Shown here: one piece after another, positions 48,743-61,140 of the stretch
Position numbering within the stretch: the first letter of the stretch is position 1
Layout: each line of letters opens with the position of its first letter
Source of the DNA: Harmonia axyridis
Lineage: Eukaryota; Arthropoda; Insecta; Coleoptera; Coccinellidae
Length of the DNA: 64,000 nucleotides
Direction of reading: 5' to 3'
NCBI RefSeq assembly: GCF_914767665.1
Contig: NC_059501.1
Location: 28,930,501-28,994,500, forward strand
Position numbers and translations under genes: made by a program
Notes under the pieces: generated by a model
Databases searched by the model: none
Seen by the model: only the letters and a program-made list of their open reading frames with translations
Told to the model about the DNA's origin: nothing

Positions 48743-51428
48743 AAACCAGTAAGTCAACATGTGATAAGATTCAATAGCACCTTTATGACCAATATGAATT
48801 TGAGTATGTTGGAATATGTTTATTTTTTGTGTCTTCCAAAGTTAGATCAATATTTTTAGTCTAAGTAACTTTTTAAATTGATGTTTTTAACTTTTTTCCT
48901 TTTGAATTCTCTTACAGTGAATTCTTATAATTCATAAATTTAAGTTGCTCTATTTCTGATACAAGAATTGTTTGAAGGGTAGGTTCATGAAATGTATAAT
49001 CAAAATTTTTAAATCGCCTTGTATATCCAAATATCATTTTTATGATGTATATTTCTATATAATCGTTTTCATTAGTTCAATACTCTGTTTATTAAATATT
49101 AAAAATATGTCATTTGGAAACAAGTAAGGATGGGTGATGAAGTGTTTCTGATTTTTCAATTTTTACCAAAGTGATATAAATTATGGGGAACTACTTAATT
49201 CTACTAGCCATTAATTTTTTAACATATAACTTGATAACACTGACTTTCTGCAAATAAGAACACTAAGCTCTGAAAAATATTGTGTGTTCCTAGAAAATTT
49301 TCACTTATTAGAACATTCTTTCAAAAACAGAACTCAGTTAAAATAAAGCATGCATTTTTACATTTGAATTCCCCAAAAAACAATTCTTATCAGAAAATGA
49401 CAATTTATAGTATTTTCGATTTGCTATTGCATTATTTTTGGAGCAATTATTTGTTATTGTGTATTAAATTTTTTTTTTATTTAATGAATATTATTATGAT
49501 CTTGGGTACCTAATGGAATAATCTGAAGTGATTTTAATTACATTGAACATTGGCATATAACAACATACTTGGTCGAAAGAATAATTACTAAAAGTAATAT
49601 ACGCAGAATCAGAATAATAGCTGATTGAAAAATGAAAATGGAAAATGTTTGGTCATGAGACTTGCTCAAGGGTAAAAAAATTACCTTCATTTTAATAATC
49701 TCCTAACAGTGAATAATAAGTACTTAAAATGTAACTGAGAGACTCTTCAACATTCCAACTCAATAATTCCAATTTTATCTCCAAGTATTGATTTTATCAT
49801 GTTTTAAACTGATTTACATATTGGAACTATTTTATTATAAGTTAATTTTATTGTTATATTATTGTCAGTTTTTAGTATTTTTTTAAGTATTATTTTTGTC
49901 ATGTATGTGGTATTTAATATAAAAATTATTGGATTTGTAAATATTTTCTATTTCACTTGAAGTCCTTCTAAGAAATTTCTATTTTGAATACATATTATGA
50001 GAGTGTAAATAAAAAGGCAGTATTATTATATAACTAGCGTAAAGGAACAAATAACCTTCTGTCAAAAAATGAATAAGCAAAAAATTGCAATTAATGACTT
50101 TGTCTAATTACATTCCATATTATTATTAAAGAAAGGTTGTTTGTGTTCTCTCCTTTTTCAGCATTATGGATAATATGTGAAAGAGTGGAGGAAATGTTGA
50201 ATTTTCCATTACACCATTTCAAATTGTATGTTTCTAGAATTTACAGAAAATGACAGTATTATATGTTATGAATTGATATTCAAATGTACTGCTAATGGTC
50301 TAATCTTTTTCTCAGTATGAAGGTGCTTTTAACAATATAAAGTAATTTGTTCTGGAACAATTAGCAAAACTAGGGGTCTTAAATAATCCAGCAATTTATG
50401 ATATTGCAAAGCCTTTTCGAAAACAAGGTCTAGGTAAATAACTAGACTGAAAATAACGAAGATAAAGTTTCAAATTGTGCCTCAAATAAAAATCCGTCCA
50501 GTGGTTGCCTTGAAGCTATAAACTATTCTATATAATCTCTTTATACTATTGAGGAACATAAATAAATAATTCCTGAAATATTAATTTTTAAAACAGCACT
50601 CGTTCAGAGGACATTCATATGATAATTCGAAACAGAGGAAGTTCATATTTTGTTTGATGTTATTTATGAGTACAACGAATATTTGGGGTGAAGTGTATTT
50701 TATATAACCTAACACAATTTCACATTTACTCTCATCAGAGTTTTATTCATCTATATATTGAAGACATATAAAATTAACTTGGCTTTGATGTTTATTAGTG
50801 ATACATTGAGACTGAAAGTAAATTTCAAGAAAAAAATTATTTTGAATCTAACTGCTTGAAAATAATCCATCTAATATAAAAATTCGCGACAATCCTTAGG
50901 AAATTTAAAAGATTTACAAATTAAACCAAAATCTATACTATCACTTAAAGCCTCCATGTCAAGTTTTCTTCATCTCTATTTGAAATAAAAAACTTATAAA
51001 ATACATGCACCTTAACATATATGATTATTGAGATAGAATTATTGCCTGTTGGGAGTGCTGTTTTGAGTAATACATAAGATCTATATGAATTTGGAAAGTG
51101 CTATAAATTGCAACAACAAATGTAAAGTTCAAAAAATTAATTTGAACTAAATATTGATTGGGCTAAGTGGCTAATGTAATGATAGTGAAGTCTCTCATAA
51201 TATCGAAACAATTCTATCATTAATCTTATATAGTAACATCACATATGTACTTATTGAAGTTATTTCGAATATATTTATATTGAGTTATGGGTGTCTTATT
51301 CTATTTACAAAAAGTATTCTCGAATTATTGAATGAAAATCAGTTTAACATAAAAAATCATTTATTGTTTGATGTTTTAAAATTCAGCAGTCATCAATTTT
51401 ATTATATAATTAAATCTTTGGTTTGATA
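48743..51428. other. Par-6 3' flank; no gene seen
   Basis: About 2.7 kb of AT-rich sequence with several AATAAA-type signals (for example near 50006). Part may be a long par-6 3' UTR. Open frames such as 49280-49513 look like chance. Confidence 0.4.
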
Positions 51429-52824
51429 CTAGTGATCATGATCGGTGGGTTGCTTAACCCAGTAACCCCAAGGAGCAAAATGATGGTGGCCGTCATGTTC
51501 TGTAGGGCCTCTGAATATCTTCATTTGAACTCTACCATGATGATCTAAAAAAATCCCCATGAAGAAAATAAGCAGTATTCAATACTGTACATCACTGAAA
51601 GCTATTTTAATTATTATTATTTCAATACGGTATACCTCTACAATCTGAACAATTAATTCCAAATTGATTTTTTGAATTGAAAAAATCTTGATACTCATAG
51701 ACTATCTAATAAAATAATTTTTTTATGAAAATGACAACAAACATAAAATGAATTGAAACTCAACGCATGAAATGTAAAATTTAGTTATCAAAACATCGAA
51801 TTTTAGTTTCTTTCTGTGTTTTCCGGAAAAACTACTCCACACAGTGAGGAATTGCGGTTTTTCCTCATTTAAGGTTCTTCCTCAATAACTCTTGAAATAT
51901 TCATTTTAAGTATGGGTTTGCTTAAGTAACTTCCACTACTTTTGTAAGTAGAATCGACTGAAATAATAAAAAATATAGGTTCTAATTTGAAAATCTTGAG
52001 TTTTAATGAATTTGAATTGTCCAAGTTCATAATCTTCTTATGAACACCCTGTAAATTCTTGGTAAAAACCGCAAACAGTATTATAATACTACGTATTTGC
52101 AGAATCGAAAAAATTTTTTTTTCGATAAAAGCTTTTTCTGCCGAAGAATTAAAAAAAATGTTAGTCCTCATCGCCACCATTTTTTTCATAAGAATCCCAT
52201 TAACTCATGAACCGTTGAGTTTTTACCCAAGGTATGGCATATTGCCGAAATTGTTTTCAAAAAAGCTATCTAATGATGCACTAGGTATGCCATTTGAAAT
52301 AAGGAAGTAGTAGTCTGTTTCCGGTATAACCGGAAGTTGTAAAGTTTTGAAAATATTTTGGGGAGAAAGATCATTGTCTTAAACCACAATATGCGAATTT
52401 TCAGCTCAAAATTATGATTAGTTCTCCATAAACGTCTAATAGGCCATCCCGATGAATCACCCTGTATTTATAACACATAAAACCACTCCTCGCAGCTTCA
52501 TTCACACAAAATTTCATTGAAATCTGAAGGATTGATTCTAGGACATCGAAACTTTTCAAACAATATTTTTGATCTCCCCCAAAATCAATATCAACATTAT
52601 AAATAATTCAAAGATTTGGACAATTAAGGAACAAGCGCGCAAAATAAAAAATTACATTTTTACTTACCATCACCCGTTGCTGCACCTTCTAAATCTTGTG
52701 GTAATGGATAACATTTAACCAAAGTAATAAATACACACATATATAGACAAATAAGGGTAATCTGAAATGAAGGGGTAAATAAAAGTATTCTAATTATATC
52801 TTCACAAAAACTCACTCTAGACAT
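51429..52824 (-). CDS. Small secreted His-rich peptide, 72 residues (3 exons)
   Basis: Exons 52824-52816 (ATG plus two codons), 52761-52668, 51544-51429; all junctions are GT-AG and in phase. Residues 1-20 are a signal peptide (MSRITLICLYMCVFITLVKC). The mature part begins YPLPQDLEGA, then KIFRGPTEH, a His-rich stretch (DGHHHFAPWGYWVKQP) and ends TDHDH. No Cys except in the signal peptide and no obvious dibasic cleavage sites, so neither a disulfide-rich antimicrobial peptide nor a standard neuropeptide precursor. The His and acidic residues suggest metal binding, which is inference. A repeat (52299-52473) sits in the intron before the last exon. Family not recognised. Confidence 0.65.
52299..52473 (-). 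repeat. Interspersed repeat, copy 2
   Basis: Inverted copy of 24324-24509, roughly 80% identical over the core, ending at CACCCTGTATTTA. Lies in an intron of the secreted-peptide gene. Confidence 0.65.
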
Positions 52825-53002
52825 TTTAGTGTTTATTTCGGCAAGGTAGATATTTAGTGAACTACATTTCAGTCAACTGTAATGATGTGTTATATAGCAA
52901 AATGATTAATCAATAGACCATGAAACATTGTTGATTTTCGAGGAAAGTGACAAAAAAGATTAATGTTGTTCAAATGAAAGTAATAAAACGCTTCAATGAT
53001 CT

Positions 53003-54602
53003 TCAGTGAAAGTGTCTGATAGATTGTTCCTTAATCCACTCCAGAATTTCTTCTCTTCCTTCCCCTGTTATGGCACTTGCAACTACAATTGTTATTTTTT
53101 GGTTTATTTCTGTTTCCAATCTTTTCATTTGGAGCATCAATAGAGCTTCATTTCTCATTTGACGATAACTTGCATCTGATTTTGATAAGACTAGAAGAAT
53201 CTGAAATTGAATTCAAGAAGAAAACATTCCAGCTGTCACAACAAATATATTTTTTTAAAATGTTTTTATAATACATAATAATTTTTTTAAAATTTAAATA
53301 TACCGGGTCCACCCCAGACGCGGATGTCATTTTGAGGGAGTAAATAATAATGAAGGTATTTTGAAAATCTTTTTTTGTGGTGTATATAGGGTAGTTGAAA
53401 GCACAATTTAAAATTATTTCCATATATACAGAGTGTTCGGAAATAAAGATATCTAGACCAAAGTTACACTTTTTTCATTGTAAACACTCTGATGTATATG
53501 AATTCAAAAATGGAATCAAGCTGATATAACGCACTACATCATCAAAACCATTAAAAACTCAAGAAGAATATTGGAGAAAAAAATTCAATATTCGATCGGG
53601 ATGAGTCGAATTTTTTCCATAATTTCCTCTTATTATACCTCCGTCAGAACCATAGAAAATTCAAGCAGAATATCAAAAAAAATATTGTAATATTTCAGTG
53701 AAAAACAAGGGCGTAGAAATTGGGGGGTACTGGGGGTTACTATAAAGGATTCCTTACTCGTCTTTATTTTATATACCTAATTCATTCACACCTGAGGAAG
53801 AGTCAAGTAGTGCCCGGACACCCTGTATCATCATTTCAAGCTTCAAGCGAAATTACGTGTGAAAAGCATCATCAGAACCATAAAAAAATCAATCAGAATA
53901 ATATTATAAAAGAAAAGGAAAGCACTGACATAAAAAGTCAGAAGCTTTTAGCGCTTCGTTCATTTATGCGCTAATTTGCACTTGGGGTGCATGCTTATAT
54001 AGGCATATATGTAGTGCAAATGGCACATAAAAGAATAAGCGCCAAAAGCATCTGACTTCACGCCAGTATGTTTTCTTTATTTTTTTATATTACGAATGAA
54101 ACTGCTTTGTACCCTGTTTCTGTTAATTAATCTATAGGTAATCGTTTTATTCTTCATATTTGCACATTGGCGAAAATAATAAAGAGGTATTTGGGAGTAT
54201 TTTGGTCTGATTCAACACCATCATAAACAAGTTCAGAGTATTATTATCAAAGCATGATGTTATTATAAATCTATCAATAAATCTTACTTTACTGTAAAGT
54301 AGAGCGGGGTTTGCCAGAAACGTGTAAAGAAGGACTCCTGCCGCAGAGATCTGACACAAATTGGATGCATCTATTACATATATAATTATAGAGATTCCTC
54401 CAAAGTATTTGTGCCATAAAGGAGCCATGGAACCTCCTATTTCACGTACTTCCATAATATACTCATTATGTTTTATGGTGTATATATTAGTACCTACAGT
54501 CGGCACAGACGTTGATGTGATGTCCACATTGTTCTCATTTTGTAGTTTCTTAAGAAGTAAAGTTTTACCAGACGATTTTGGACCTAAACATAAAATGGAC
54601 AT
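53003..54602 (-). CDS. ARL16: ADP-ribosylation factor-like protein 16 (2 exons)
   Basis: Exons 54602-54288 and 53200-53003; 170 residues, phase 0 junction (AAA|GTAAGA). A small GTPase of the ARF/ARL family; in mammals ARL16 acts in export from Golgi to cilia. G1 is LGPKSSGKT, the switch region TVGTNIY, and G3 is the atypical REIGGS that distinguishes ARL16 from other ARLs (no WDxGG). G4 is SKSD in place of NKxD. C-terminal G5-like block ASAITGEGREEILEWI is well kept. No Gly at position 2, so no myristoylation, again as in ARL16. The ATG used is the first in frame; an upstream TTG was rejected. The 1.1-kb intron contains transposon debris with TACAGAGTG/CACCCTGTA blocks. Confidence 0.9.
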
Positions 54603-54709
54603 ATTGTTTATTATTTTATCTTTGTTATCGACCAAATATAATTGTGTAACTTTGGAAACAATGCAAAGAGAGAGCTTCTAGTTGTAATGCACCGGTCACC
54701 GGGGCTTAA
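54603..54709. other. 5' flank of ARL16
   Basis: Short promoter-side sequence before a MITE copy. Confidence 0.4.
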
Positions 54710-54880
54710 GCCCGCCACTCACGAAGCGTTTTTTCGAGACTTTGAACGCCAAGCGTCCAAGAGATTCCAGTCGGGCAGTCAAGTTCATTCTCTGTTTTAC
54801 AGTCGTGCGGTCGTGTCCCGAGCTGCCCGACTGTAAAATTATCCGAACGCTCGAACATGGGTGCCTCGTGAGTGGCCGCC
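54710..54880. mobile_element. MITE family copy 2 (171 bp)
   Basis: Same element as 13689-13860 in the same orientation, about 90% identical, with the same terminal (GCCACTCACGA) and internal (AGTCGGGCAG) inverted repeats. It lies about 110 bp upstream of the ARL16 start codon. Confidence 0.75.
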
Positions 54881-55369
54881 TTTAGGGATGCCTCAAGGTT
54901 CCGATTGAAAAAAATCGATTCTTCGCTGTACCAACAATATCAAGAGATTTGCTCCTCGAAGTGGATCAACGAAAGCCCATAGGAGGAAGCAATATTCAGG
55001 ATGTGATTGCTGATAGTATCGGATGGAAGGCTGTTGTACGGCCTACTTTTCACCTTCTTCATACCACATTAGGCAGGCCTGACCCTTCTCCGGTAAAGCC
55101 TCTGCTGACTGCCTAAGGAGCAATGAGCCTAGGGTAAAGCCTTAGGAGTAGCACCACTCAAGGGTGGTGGAAGAGGCTGATTGGATATACCTCACAGATA
55201 ATAATCAAGATTACGAGAGTGACAAAACCCTAGCTGGACTCAAAACGGCTCAAGAAATACCTTACCCTCACCTTAACCGGCTCGAGAATCCCAGATTTCA
55301 GCAAATAATGTCCGATCTCGCACGTTGCCAGAGTTAGTTTAAACTTTTTCGAAACTACACATGTGAATA
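54881..55369. repeat. Unidentified GC-richer transposon-like segment
   Basis: Blocks such as CCTAAGGAGCAATGAGCC and CCACTCAAGGGTGGTGG differ in composition from flanking unique DNA. Likely the 3' end of a retroelement, but no protein block could be identified. Confidence 0.35.
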
Positions 55370-55730
55370 TTTTGCCATGGCCGCCCAGATCTTTCGCCCA
55401 TAGAGCATGTTTGGGACATCATGGGTAGAAGGCTTGGAAATTTACCCCAGCCCCCCCGGACTTTGACGGCTCTGAGACATGAAGTACTGGTTGCTTGGGA
55501 TAGAATCCCTCAAGAAGCAAATAGACTATCATTATTGCATCAATGACGAGACGTGTTGGACAAAAACATTATCAACAAATTTATTAAAAAAAATTGTAAA
55601 CCCTTCGTTTTTTTCTACAAATTTCAATAATTTACTCCTTGCTATACTATATCTATGTTTTACAAAAAAATAATAAATTTTAATTTGAACAGCTCCTTCT
55701 GGGTGTTACAGTTTCTTTGTCAGTTAGTAT
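55370..55730 (+). mobile_element. Tc1-like transposon 3' fragment
   Basis: A broken frame at about 55385-55550 encodes DLSPIEHVWDIMGRRLGNLP and LTALRHEVLVAWDRIPQE, the C-terminal end of a Tc1-type transposase including the catalytic Glu. It ends in CTTTGTCAGTTAGTATA at 55714-55730, a terminal repeat type seen in beetle Tc1 elements. A different family from the element at 11998-13504. Confidence 0.75.
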
Positions 55731-56343
55731 ATATTGCGGAAATAATCAAAAATTGAATGGTTTCTAGAAAATCTCCTTGTCAGATCACAGAAAAATTCAA
55801 TAGAGATATCAAAGTTTTCGAAGAAAACTTTGAAACGGCAACCTTACGGATTTTTTTATTCGATTTTTGGATTCTGAACATTCCAAAACTGTGAAATTTT
55901 CAGGGGTTGTTAAACATTTTTTCAAATGTGTATTATTATTATTATTGAAAATAATAAACCGAAACAACAAATATGGTGGATGCGAATAATAAAAACTACT
56001 AAACTGCATATTCGTAACGATTTGAACTTGAATATTGTTAAAAATATCGTGAATTTCTTCTAAAACTATCTAGATTATAAATAAATATGAATATATATGT
56101 AAATAAATAATACATCACAGGAAACCGCTGCAGAGTGATAAGACAATTGATAAGAAAGACGGTTACATTTCAACCTTCCCTCCTTGATTCTAGCCAATGA
56201 AACAAGAAGGTCCACAGAAGTTCATGCGCTTCGAGCACAAACTCATATGTAAATTTTCAACTTTCAAAAATCTGACAGAAAGATGTGGTTGTCCCAATAA
56301 ATAAATATTTTATCAAATGTCTTTAGTTACGTGATTTTTGAAA
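55731..56343. other. 5' flank of the RhoGAP gene
   Basis: AT-rich, no gene seen; the promoter should lie here. Confidence 0.4.
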
Positions 56344-59300
56344 ATGTTTATAAATGATGTGCACAAGAAAGATGATATTAAGGATGTTGCAATTCAGGAT
56401 TTGCGTAGAATTGGGGTGAAATTTCGAAGAAAGAAAAATAAGCCTGCTGTACAGGTTATAATAATGGAAACATATTTTATTTTTTTATTTTAACATTGTT
56501 TTTTATTCTTAGGAAACGAGAAAGACTACAAAATGTTTCAAAATTGATTTGGGCTTGCTGCCAACGCAAGTAGTAACTTTGAGTGATGGGCAACAATTGC
56601 TGGTTCCTATAGTAGTACATGAATTATGTTCTTTCATTTTGAAGAAAATTGATACTGAAGGATTATTTAGAAAGGAAGGATCCAAATCAAGACAAAATGA
56701 AATTAAAGTAATAAAAATCAATTGATAAACAGGATAATGATTTACATATTATTTACTTGTTGTAGTTGTCATTGAATGCAGGTTGTAAAATTGAGAATGA
56801 TTATAATGTCATTGATGTAGCTGGGATATTGAAGACATTTTTGAGAGAATTACCAGAACCACTCATCCCAACAACATTTCATGAATATTTTTTAAGATGT
56901 ACAATACTGGAAAAAGAAAAATTGGAAGCTATTCTTTTACTCTGCCTTCTGCTTCCTCAAGAAAATCTTAACGCTCTGGCATACTTACTTAGAGTGAGTT
57001 ACGAAGTGGTGTGATTAATGTGAGAATAATCTTTTCTTTTTTAAGTTTTTCAGTGCCATATCTAAACGATCTGCCTACAATAAAATGAGTACCTTAAATC
57101 TAGCCATAGTTATTGGACCGAATATTATACCTTTTTATCAAGATAAATCTTATACTGCACAACATAAAATAAAGAAAATTTGTGAACTAGTCCAGGTAAC
57201 CTTCCAACAAATTTTTTTATGTTAAAGTGAGATTAATTTACAACCTGATTTCAATTAAAATCAAGAAATACAAATTTTTTTTATTGACTTATTTTTTTTT
57301 TCATTTAGCTCCTTATAGAAAATGCCAGCAAAGTTGGAATTATACCGAATTATATAATAGATCAAGTGGCAGACTCTAATGCAGCAAATGAAGATTTTGT
57401 TGTTGAGAAGAAAAAAAAACGACGAAGTGGTTCTTTAACAAGTGAGTTCTAATTATGTATAAAAAGAGTATTACTGAAAAAGTTTGATTTGTAGGAATGT
57501 TTAATGGTCTTAGAAAAATGGTAGGAAATAGATCTGATGAAATGTCACCAACTATTGTAACTCCCGATCTTCTGTTAACCCCCTCCATTAGTAGAAGTGT
57601 GAAAAAGAGGAAGATGGAATCTGTTGGCTTATCCAATAAAAAAAAGTAAGAAAGACAATTATTTGACAGTTAGCCATATAACATTTATTATTACTTATGA
57701 TATTTTTTATACTCATTAATTTTTTCACTATTAGGATGTTGACAATTTAAAAATATGATAGATTATCTCATGAAGATTGATTCAGAATTAATTAATATAT
57801 TTTTGTGTTCCAGAAAAGAAGTAATAAGCAAATTACCAGAAGGGAAAATTCTCAAGATGCCATTTGCACCTGTATCAACTCCAATTAGTGAAAATCCAAA
57901 GTAAGTTTCTTTCTGAATATGAACTATCTTGTATATTGAATTAAATTTTCTGTACAAAAAAAATTTTCAATGAATCATGGAATATTTAAAAATTGAAAGA
58001 GCAATCAGATTGATGAAGTTTCTTTTTAGGGGAAAAGAAAAGAAAACTCAATGGTACACAAAAGCAAAAACTATAAAGTCATCAAAATCAGAAAATGAAG
58101 AGAACGTTAGATCTAGTAGAACGAGTTTGGGTCCGAGATCAATTATAGAACGAAGATGGTCTGCTGTGAGCAGTGTAGCTGCATTTAGAAGAAATAAGAA
58201 ACGTAACTCCTTTGGTGGTTCCCATCACGAATTGAATGGTCCTTCGACTAATTCTGCATCAAGTGTGGTCAAAATGGATGATGTTGCAGAAGATAGTTTT
58301 GTCAAAATATCAAAGGTAGAATATGAACAGATTAAGAATAGAGTTTCGGAAATAGAGAGAAGGATTTCATTAGAAATGGACAATGTGCAGTCCGAAATGG
58401 AGGAGGTGAATGAAAACTGTGATAATAACATTGATCCTGTGAAACATGTTCAAACAGCCTATGAACAAACTTTGGTTCAATCAGAACCATTGAGTCCTAC
58501 AACAGATCATTTGGCAAGAAGGCTAAGCCGTGAGTTGAAAATTAGGCGTAGTTCTGATCATGTTGTAATTCGATCACCTAGTGCCAGAAAGATAGGTACG
58601 CTAAAACGGAGATCAAGAGAACTGGAAAGACAAAATGGAAAATTGTTACGGAACCAGTCATGGCATGTGAGCAAAGAAGCAATAACGATTCCACGAGTTC
58701 AATTGAGACCTCGAAGAGCTAGTTCTTCTCAATCCAATTTTACTTGTGGACAAAGTGATGCAGGAATTTCACATGTATCAACACCGAATTTATCTGATAG
58801 AGTTCTTCGTTCATCTGTGATTAAAAACACTTCAATTTCATCAGTTGACACACCTGCGAAAAATCCCTCTCAGTCTGTCATATCTTACAATACACCTTCT
58901 GCTACTACTTCATCAGATCATTGGACGAGTGCTGAAAAATATTTTTCAAATTTACAAACACCATGCCCTACTGTTGACCCACCGAATAGTCGACCATCTG
59001 TTGCAAAACTGAGGAGTCAAAATGCTGGAATGGTTCTTGCAAAAGCGAGGCTATTTGATAATCTTGTAGATACAGATAATTCAAATGTAAGTGATAAATC
59101 TACAAAATCTATTAGTAAAGTGAAAACACATAAAATAGGAAGTGTTAGACAATTAGATGCAAAATCAGGACAGAGGATAAAAAGTTTGAGGGCAGAAGAA
59201 AAGAAAGTGACTAGAAAAACATCATCTCCTAGAAGAAACCGATTGAATTTATCTCAAAAACAAAAATTGCAAGCAGTTAGACAGCTTGTTGAAGGGCATA

Positions 59301-59512
59301 GAAATAGGAGGCTGAACGATACAATAGTTGAACAAAAATGCCCTCTTGTGATTGATAAAAATTTAATGTCTCCTATCAAATATACTCCCCATCGGAGTCC
59401 AGTGATAAAAAAATCTCTCATTACAAGATCTCCTAAGAGGTTATGCCGAACTCCACATCTTGATAAAAGCACGCCTCTTAAAGTTTTTACTCCAAAATAT
59501 ATGGATTATTAA
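56344..59512 (+). CDS. ARHGAP11A: Rho GTPase-activating protein, ARHGAP11A-like (8 exons, complete)
   Basis: Exons 56344-56454, 56513-56707, 56766-56993, 57046-57195, 57309-57441, 57495-57645, 57814-57900, 58030-59512; 845 residues, phases consistent. The RhoGAP domain covers about residues 45-250: the arginine finger is in DTEGLFRKEGS, the conserved Asn block is LNLAIVIGPN, and ILKTFLRELPEPLIP is family-typical. The N-terminal extension with KFRRKKNK and the long basic Ser/Thr-rich C-terminal tail with repeated S/T-P sites (HRSPV, TRSPKR, CRTPH) match ARHGAP11A (MP-GAP), a RhoA GAP acting in cytokinesis; the S/T-P sites suggest Cdk control. The ATG at 57977 is inside an intron and is not a start. 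Exon 8 supplies the last 494 codons. Other RhoGAPs are possible, but tail features favour this one. Confidence 0.88.
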
Positions 59513-60158
59513 TTGCTCAAAATATTGACTTTTTGTATGTTACATTTTTTTATAATTTTGAATGAAAATATATTTTAATAACAATTTGAATTTTGTTTTG
59601 AAATGACAAATACACTAATATGGATAGATAATTATTCAAATAAATAAAATTGAGTATGGGTAGGATCCCGAACTCCTAAACCGTAGGATGAAAGTGGCCA
59701 TGGCCAGGAAAAAATTTTACTGGTTACAGGGGAACGTATCACATTCACTGTTGGGTAAAAAAGTAGCAGTGCTGTGCACAAATCGGTGATGGTCAGCAGT
59801 AACAAAGCCTACACTCTCCTAACTCGTACAAGATCTAAGTTTCGGAAAGGTATCATGAAGGCCTATAAGAGTCAGGATAGAAAATCTGATTATAGATGTT
59901 TTTAATTCACAGTGATAATTAGGGATGGAATCATCATAAAAACATGAATTTTCTAAAATCAATCACATAATACTTAGTTGGGTCAGGTAAGACATTCATA
60001 TTTTTCGAAGAAAAGATAACAAAAATTATTTATTCTATTAAAATTAATAACAATGAAAACAGCAACAAATTTGATATAAGTTCTAGTAAACAAAAAAATT
60101 AACACAACTTACTTATATCTTTTTTTATATAATTGAAATAAATTATGTTGAATGAATC
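59513..60158. other. Convergent 3' flanks of the RhoGAP gene and Speedy
   Basis: About 59660-59890 is GC-richer (for example GGCCATGGCCAGG, GCAGTGCTGTGCAC) and probably transposon-derived; not identified. The rest is AT-rich. Confidence 0.4.
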
Positions 60159-60756
60159 CTACACAACTATAGGTAGAGAACATGTGAAACATTTTGAATT
60201 TTCATTAATAATTATTCCAGAATGTTCTTCTGTTCGGGTTCGGTACCACACTACGTGTGGAAATCTTGAAAATATCATTTCGCATTGCTCCTCGTTATAG
60301 TAAACATGAAAGTTGATTTTTTTCAGTAAATCTATTCTATCTGTTTCAAACCTTTGAAGACATTCTAATTTTCTAATGCAGCTACCCAAGCATTTTTCAA
60401 TTATTCTGTATTTGAAAATATCTACCTCTTCGTGTATCTCATGGCACAAAAATCTAAAATGAATACAGCGTAAACATTTGTAAGAAATCGTTTCAAATTT
60501 ATTTTACTCACAGCGCGACATAAAAATTCCTAGTAGTATAATCTTTCGCCTCGAAATTTGCCCTCAAAAAATATATGAAAACACCTACCAAAATATATTT
60601 ATCAACAATTGCACAACATCGGTCCTTAAGTAAAAACTCTTTTATACTTGGTTTACCTAAAAATGTAAAACTTTCAATGATTGAGATTAATATTTTCCGC
60701 TTAATTGATTTACATATCAATCTGAAAAAATACCCAATATGTCCTTTTAAATTCAT
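60159..60756 (-). CDS. Speedy/RINGO cell-cycle regulator (2 exons)
   Basis: Exons 60756-60512 and 60453-60159; 179 residues, junction CT|A in phase. The central part is the Speedy/RINGO core: IKEFLLKDRCCAIVDKYILV, FIYFLRANF, YTTRNFYVALFL and the HEIHEEVDIFKYRIIEKCLG block with the conserved Glu/Asp-rich stretch and a tryptophan-less end. In vertebrates these proteins bind and activate Cdk1/Cdk2 without cyclin or T-loop phosphorylation and act in meiosis and S phase. The C-terminal third (NEEQCEMIFSRFPHVVWYRT) parallels the vertebrate region after the core. An N-terminal extension is very short; an upstream exon is possible. No Drosophila counterpart is known to me. Confidence 0.85.
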
Positions 60757-61140
60757 TCTGGTTGTTCAAATGATTAAAGGATTCTTAATAAGAGCAGATT
60801 TTAATTTTGCCGCATTTCAATTACTCTATTATCTCTATGGTTATTAAGAAATATTGAATTTATAACAATTTGTAAGGTTATCAAGATTCCAACACAGAGA
60901 AAATCTATGCTTTCGGATAATATTCAAACTGACCAATAATAAGAGTCCACGAGATTTGATTTGGTTTATCGCCACCAGAGCGCATTCCTGTAATACTTGA
61001 TAAATATTGACTTTGACATTCGATTCTCAAAACAATTCCTATTTTGATTTTACAATACGATGAAAAATACGTAGAAAATTATTAGTGTGCATATAGTATC
61101 TTTAATATTAGGGGAAGAAAAAGGAAAAATACTCGCCAAA
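60757..61140. promoter_or_regulatory. Divergent promoter region of Speedy and HRD1
   Basis: 384 bp separate the two start codons. The region contains a perfect ER-stress element at 60933-60951 (separate entry). No other coding sequence. Confidence 0.6.
60933..60951 (+). promoter_or_regulatory. ER-stress response element (ERSE)
   Basis: CCAAT (60933-60937), nine bases, CCACG (60947-60951): an exact match to the ERSE consensus CCAAT-N9-CCACG, bound in animals by NF-Y together with ATF6 or XBP1. It lies 190 bp upstream of the HRD1 start codon and in the same orientation. HRD1/synoviolin is a known unfolded-protein-response target in mammals, so the placement fits. Confidence 0.7.

Noticed and set aside
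49280..49513. 77-codon plus-strand open frame in the par-6 3' flank
   Set aside because: AT-rich chance frame with no support.
57977..59512. Separate 511-residue gene starting at 57977
   Set aside because: The ATG lies in an intron; the acceptor at 58029 puts the frame in phase with the upstream RhoGAP exons.
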